From positions 1 to 8,297 of the forward strand of contig JAJUFY010000082.1 of NCBI GenBank assembly GCA_029263635.1: a DNA stretch of 8,297 nt, read 5' to 3'. The stretch comes from Ectothiorhodospiraceae bacterium (lineage in GTDB: Bacteria; Pseudomonadota; Gammaproteobacteria; Nitrococcales; AK92). Position 1 is the stretch's first letter. The number at the start of each line of letters is the position of its first letter. Under the pieces are notes generated by a model, which saw nothing but the letters and a program-made list of their open reading frames with translations, was not told the DNA's origin and did no database searches. Positions 5,628 through 8,297 of the stretch are shown one piece after another. Both the position numbers and the translations under genes were made by a program.

Positions 5628-6668
5628 ATGAGCACCTTGCACTCACTCAAATCGGCCGTGCTGGGCGTATCGCTGGCCGTTGTCACGGGGCTTGCCCTGT
5701 TGCCCGATACGGCGGCTGCCGACGACGTCATCACGTGGCGCCTGCAGACCCATAATCCCAGAGCCAGCTGGACCTACGAGCACGACACCGTGGCGCTGGC
5801 GGAAAAGGTCAAGGAGCGCACCAACGGTCGGCTGCAGATTCAGGTGTACGAGGCCGGCACGCTGTTCTCCGCCACGGAAATCTTTGCCGCAGTCCAGCGG
5901 GGCATCATTCCCATGGGGACCGTAACCCCTGGCTACATCCTGAACCGCTCTGAACTGGCAGCCATCGCGTTCGGGCTGCCCGGCAGCTTCGAGAACGTCT
6001 GGGAGGCTGCGCATTTCTTCTTCAACACCGGCTTCGAGCAGGCGTTCCGCGAGGATTTGCTCACCAAGCATGGGGTTTACTGGGCGACCAGCGTGTTTTT
6101 CCCGACTGAAGTGGTTTTGAAGAAGCCGGTCGAATCCATGGATCAGTTCCGTTCCACCAAGATCCGCTCGTCCGGCAGTCTGCAGAAATTCCTGACCGAC
6201 GCCGGCGCGAGCGCGCCGATGATCGCCGGTGAGGAGATCTACCAAGCGCTCTCATCGGGAGTGGTGGACGGCGCACACTGGGGCGCGGTCACGGGTGCGG
6301 CCAGCCTGAATCTGTATGAAGTGGCGAAGTATCACGTCAAGCCCTCGATCAGCGTTGCGGCGAACGGGTTCATCATCAACAAGAAGGCTATGGACAGCCT
6401 GCCACCCGACATCCGCGCCATCCTCGTACAGACTCTGAACGAACACGTCTGGCAGACCACCGCCCATAATGAAATCGGTGAAACGGCGCTGCTGCGGCAG
6501 ATGCAGGAGAAGCAGGGCGTCCAGGTCGTCGAGTTCCCGCCGGAAGTCCGGAGCGCGTTGCGTAAGGCAGCACTGAAGAGCTGGGAAGAAGAAGCGAAAA
6601 AGGGTAGCAAGGCTGCCCAGCAGATCGAAAAGATGAAGGAACTCCTCACCGAGCTTGGTCATATCTGA
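5628..6668 (+). CDS. TRAP transporter solute-binding protein (DctP family), orphan in this window
   Basis: This is a periplasmic receptor of 346 residues that binds an organic acid and would deliver it to a DctQ/DctM membrane pair. The ATG at 5628 has a strong AGGAGGT ribosome-binding site. A Sec signal peptide covers about residues 1-31 (Lys8, hydrophobic core, AAA before DD). The mature protein opens with ITWRLQTHNPRASW. The family's carboxylate-clamping Arg is probably Arg180 in KIRSSG, followed by GEEIYQALSSGVVDGAHWG, with VVDG at 212-215 a hallmark of DctP-type receptors. The C-terminus is charged and helical (KSWEEEAKKGSKAAQQIEKM). DctQ and DctM genes are absent, although they usually adjoin the receptor. 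They may lie elsewhere, or the receptor may be shared or act in sensing. The ligand is unknown; the neighbouring CoA ligase makes a monocarboxylate plausible. Confidence 0.93.
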   Translation: MSTLHSLKSAVLGVSLAVVTGLALLPDTAAADDVITWRLQTHNPRASWTYEHDTVALAEKVKERTNGRLQIQVYEAGTLFSATEIFAAVQRGIIPMGTVTPGYILNRSELAAIAFGLPGSFENVWEAAHFFFNTGFEQAFREDLLTKHGVYWATSVFFPTEVVLKKPVESMDQFRSTKIRSSGSLQKFLTDAGASAPMIAGEEIYQALSSGVVDGAHWGAVTGAASLNLYEVAKYHVKPSISVAANGFIINKKAMDSLPPDIRAILVQTLNEHVWQTTAHNEIGETALLRQMQEKQGVQVVEFPPEVRSALRKAALKSWEEEAKKGSKAAQQIEKMKELLTELGHI

Positions 6669-6677
6669 GGTGGATCT

Positions 6678-6707
6678 CTCGCGGGGGGCGGTACGCCTTC
6701 CCGCGAG
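6678..6707 (+). terminator. GC-rich hairpin after the TRAP binding-protein gene
   Basis: CTCGCGGG (6678-6685) pairs perfectly with CCCGCGAG (6700-6707), and the inner GGCG/CGCC bases extend the stem to about 13 pairs around a GTA loop. The outside bases 6675-6677 and 6708-6710 can also pair with wobbles. It starts 10 bases after the stop codon. No T-run follows, so it may act as a 3' stabilising stem, a partial terminator or a Rho-linked pause before the regulator gene. Confidence 0.5.
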
Positions 6708-6761
6708 GGGAGCGGACAACGCTCGCGTTCCACCATTCTTTGCCGGGAGTGGCGACCAATC

Positions 6762-7397
6762 ATGCCCACTGAGAAAAGGACATCTTCCGACCGCCTGCTT
6801 GAAGCTGCCGCCGTGGAACTGTGCAAAGGCGACGGCAATTGCGAGATGAGCGCCGTCGCCCGCACGGCCGGTGTGTCGGTAGGGCTGGCCTATCACTACT
6901 TCGGCTCGAAGGCTGGCCTGATCGCGGCCGTGGTCGAGCAGTTTTACGAGGAGCTGGACCGGGAAGTGATGATGGCCAAGTTCGGGCTGCCGGACTGGCG
7001 CGAGCGTGAATACCTGCGCGTCGAGCGCAGCGTCGCCTTCCATTATCGCCATCCGCTTGCCCCCGTCATCCTGCGGCGACTGCGGCGCGAACCGGCAGTG
7101 ATCGAGATCGAGCAGGCGCGGGTTGCCCGGCAGGTCGCAGAGGGCACGCGCAATATCATCAGCGCCCAGAAGCAAGGCAGCGTGGTGGCGGACCTGGATC
7201 CGGCCTCGGCGGCGGCATTCACCCTGGCCGGCATGCGCGCGCTGATCGCTCAGGCACTGGAGCTGCCGCCGGAGGAGCGGCCGTCGGAGCGCGAGCTGAC
7301 GGACCGGATCTGGCGGTTGATTCAGCGAGCCATCGGTCGTGTGCGCGAGGAGAACGAGGACGCCGCGGTCGGGCGGGAAGATGGGGTCCGGGGCTAA
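6762..7397 (+). CDS. TetR/AcrR-family transcriptional regulator
   Basis: This 211-residue protein is expected to be a dimeric repressor. The N-terminal DNA-binding domain has the helix-turn-helix MSAVARTAGVSVGLAYHYFGSKAGL at about 29-53, with the recognition-helix end YHYF and the Lys50 position typical of TetR proteins. The rest, to about residue 195, is the variable helical ligand-binding and dimerisation domain (PVILRRLRREPAVIEIEQARVA...), and the tail is charged. The ATG at 6762 has only a weak, distant GGGAG (6745-6749), suggesting low expression, which is usual for a repressor. It is on the same strand as the catabolic genes, 93 bases after the binding-protein stop and 57 bases before the kappa-GST start. 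Inference: it controls this block, responding to substrate or an acyl-CoA; a candidate site overlaps the promoter near 3162-3176. Confidence 0.92.
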   Translation: MPTEKRTSSDRLLEAAAVELCKGDGNCEMSAVARTAGVSVGLAYHYFGSKAGLIAAVVEQFYEELDREVMMAKFGLPDWREREYLRVERSVAFHYRHPLAPVILRRLRREPAVIEIEQARVARQVAEGTRNIISAQKQGSVVADLDPASAAAFTLAGMRALIAQALELPPEERPSERELTDRIWRLIQRAIGRVREENEDAAVGREDGVRG

Positions 7398-7454
7398 GCG
7401 CGTAGAGGCGGGCGCCATGTGGGAGCGCTGGCCAACAGAATCAACGGAGAAAAC

Positions 7455-8051
7455 GTGAACAAGAAACAAGTCGAGCTGTACTGGGACGCCGGCAGCACCA
7501 ACACCTATTTCGCTTATAAACTGCTCAAGCCCGTGCTGGAGCGGACCGGCGCCGAACTGGTCCTGCACCCGTTCAACCTCGGGTACGTATTCCGGGCACA
7601 CAATTATGTGCTGATGGAAGAGCCGCCGGCCAAGCTGGAAAACCGCAAGCGCGATCTGATGCGGTGGGCGGAACGGTACAAGTTGCCTTTCCGGTTTCCG
7701 GACCAGTTTCCGATCAAGACCAGCCGCGTGCTCCGCGGGGCGCTGACCATGCGCCGCTGGAATCTGGAAGCTGCCTACACCGAAGCCGTGCTCGACGCGT
7801 ACTGGGAGCGTAACGACGCCAGCATCGCCGATTACGCCGGACTGCGCCCTATCGTCAGCGCGCTGGATGTCGATCCGGCCGAATTCGAGGCGATCAGCGA
7901 GAGCGAGGAGGTCCGACAGCAGCTTGCCGACAGCACCAACCGCGGGCTGGAGCGCGGAGTGTTCGGCGTGCCCAGCATCTTCGTCGGCGATGAGCTGTTC
8001 TGGGGCAAGGACCGTATGGAGTTCGTCGAGGACGAGCTGCTCAAGGCTTGA
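7455..8051 (+). CDS. DsbA-fold kappa-class GST / 2-hydroxychromene-2-carboxylate isomerase-like protein
   Basis: This 198-residue protein has a thioredoxin fold interrupted by a helical domain. I chose the GTG at 7455 because GGAG (7446-7449) lies 5 bases upstream and VNKKQVELYWD gives a normal family N-terminus; the frame stays open upstream to a GTG at 7419 without a ribosome-binding site. The active-site loop reads WDAGSTNTYFAY, with Ser14 at the position of the glutathione-activating Ser in kappa GSTs and NahD isomerases, but Thr15 replaces the usual Pro. The cis-Pro motif FGVPS is at 170-174 (Pro173), followed by LFWGKDRMEFVEDEL, a strong family signature. Known members isomerise 2-hydroxychromene-2-carboxylate in naphthalene breakdown or conjugate glutathione; here the reaction is uncertain. 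It is last in the block, 57 bases after the TetR stop. Confidence 0.88.
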   Translation: MNKKQVELYWDAGSTNTYFAYKLLKPVLERTGAELVLHPFNLGYVFRAHNYVLMEEPPAKLENRKRDLMRWAERYKLPFRFPDQFPIKTSRVLRGALTMRRWNLEAAYTEAVLDAYWERNDASIADYAGLRPIVSALDVDPAEFEAISESEEVRQQLADSTNRGLERGVFGVPSIFVGDELFWGKDRMEFVEDELLKA

Positions 8052-8075
8052 TGCCCGTTCCGGCAGGTCGTGCGT

Positions 8076-8220
8076 CTAGTGGGGCTGGTTGGCGAGCGTG
8101 CGGCGCCGGTTGTACTGGTGTAGCCAGTACGGCAGGCGCCTGGTCCGCTCTGCTGGGAGCAGTCATAGCGCGGGCATAGGCCCACTCGCGCAAGGCTGTC
8201 TGGGTGTGGTGCCAGGCTCG
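8076..8220 (-). pseudogene. Decayed C-terminal remnant of an IS481-type (DDE, integrase-core) transposase
   Basis: Read on the minus strand, 8199-8170 encodes TALREWAYAR, and 8153-8079 encodes AERTRRLPYWLHQYNRRRTLANQPH before a TAG at 8078-8076. From family knowledge, IS481-type transposases end with a block such as ERFIQT-LREWAYAR...ER...LP-WLH-YN-RRPH, so both pieces belong in one protein. They lie in different frames: the distance between them requires a 1-base insertion or equivalent near 8154-8169, and the usual RPH followed by a PISRL-like end is missing. Degraded similarity (RAWHHTQT for KAERFIQT) continues to about 8220, where BASS-gene sequence begins. No terminal inverted repeat or target duplication was found. 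It is a non-functional relic that marks past insertion here. Confidence 0.7.
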
Positions 8221-8297
8221 CCACCGTCCTGCAGAACCTGCCCGGCATCGCCAGCGTGCTGCTGACCAGCGCGATCCTGGCCGCGCCCATCGTCATC
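8217..8297 (+). pseudogene. 5'-truncated second copy of the BASS transporter gene (continues past window edge)
   Basis: These 81 bases match 2594-2674 of the intact BASS gene at 75 of 81 positions without gaps and in the same orientation. They encode 27 residues, LATVLQNLPGIASVLLTSAI and on to PIVI, equivalent to residues 180-206. Three changes are silent and three alter residues (Thr to Ala, Ile to Val, Leu to Pro); a proline in a membrane helix suggests relaxed constraint. Upstream of 8217 the similarity stops and the transposase remnant begins, so the first 179 codons are absent. What follows beyond 8297 cannot be seen. It may be a dead duplicate or the surviving 3' part of a related gene. 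Confidence 0.8.

Noticed and set aside
3754..5646. 630-codon open frame on the minus strand opposite the CoA ligase
   Set aside because: It mirrors the complete, motif-bearing acyl-CoA synthetase in GC-rich DNA; its translation is rich in Arg, His and Gly and matches no family.
6252..7601. 449-codon open frame on the minus strand opposite the binding-protein and TetR genes
   Set aside because: It crosses three well-supported plus-strand genes and their spacers and shows no domain; antisense openness is expected from codon bias.
7832..8296. 154-codon minus-strand frame spanning the 3' end of the kappa-GST, the transposase remnant and the BASS fragment
   Set aside because: It is a chance read-through of three unrelated segments; none of its frame matches the transposase motifs, which lie in the other two frames.
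1..8297. CRISPR array, tRNA or rRNA genes, or a complete insertion sequence
   Set aside because: No regularly spaced repeats, no tRNA-like or rRNA-like sequence, and no paired terminal inverted repeats were seen by eye.

Overview
The window comes from a GC-rich (roughly 65% by eye) Gram-negative bacterium. An RND efflux pump with a periplasmic adaptor, a TRAP-type solute-binding protein with a Sec signal peptide, and glutathione-dependent enzymes together suggest a proteobacterium, probably gamma or beta. The species cannot be named from this sequence.

Layout. (1) Positions 1-1453, minus strand: the 3' part of an RND efflux operon, with an MdtA-like membrane-fusion adaptor followed after 1 nt by the first 100 codons of an MdtC-like RND pump that runs off the left edge. 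(2) Positions 1454-2056: about 600 bases without a convincing gene, holding an AT-rich island (possible promoter for the pump operon) and several short palindromes, most of them clustered before the next gene. (3) Positions 2057-2923: a bile-acid:sodium-symporter (BASS) family membrane transporter. (4) Positions 3212-8051: five genes on the plus strand: a YfcG-like (nu-class) glutathione transferase, an AMP-forming acyl-CoA synthetase, a TRAP solute-binding protein without its membrane subunits, a TetR-family regulator, and a kappa-class GST / 2-hydroxychromene-2-carboxylate isomerase-like protein. (5) Positions 8076-8297: debris. A frameshifted C-terminal remnant of an IS481-type transposase (minus strand) abuts a second, 5'-truncated copy of the BASS gene (plus strand), 75 of 81 bases identical to the intact copy and cut by the window edge.

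How the genes may work together (inference): the five-gene block looks like a catabolic or detoxification module for an organic acid or aromatic-type compound. The TRAP binding protein would capture a carboxylate, the CoA ligase would activate it, two unrelated types of glutathione enzyme would handle reactive or isomerisable intermediates, and the TetR protein would sense substrate or a CoA ester. The BASS transporter next door may move a related organic anion. The substrate cannot be read from the sequence.

The most notable structural point is that the module lies between two same-orientation BASS sequences, with a decayed insertion-sequence fragment at the right-hand copy. This suggests past duplication or insertion and a way to acquire or lose the block by recombination.
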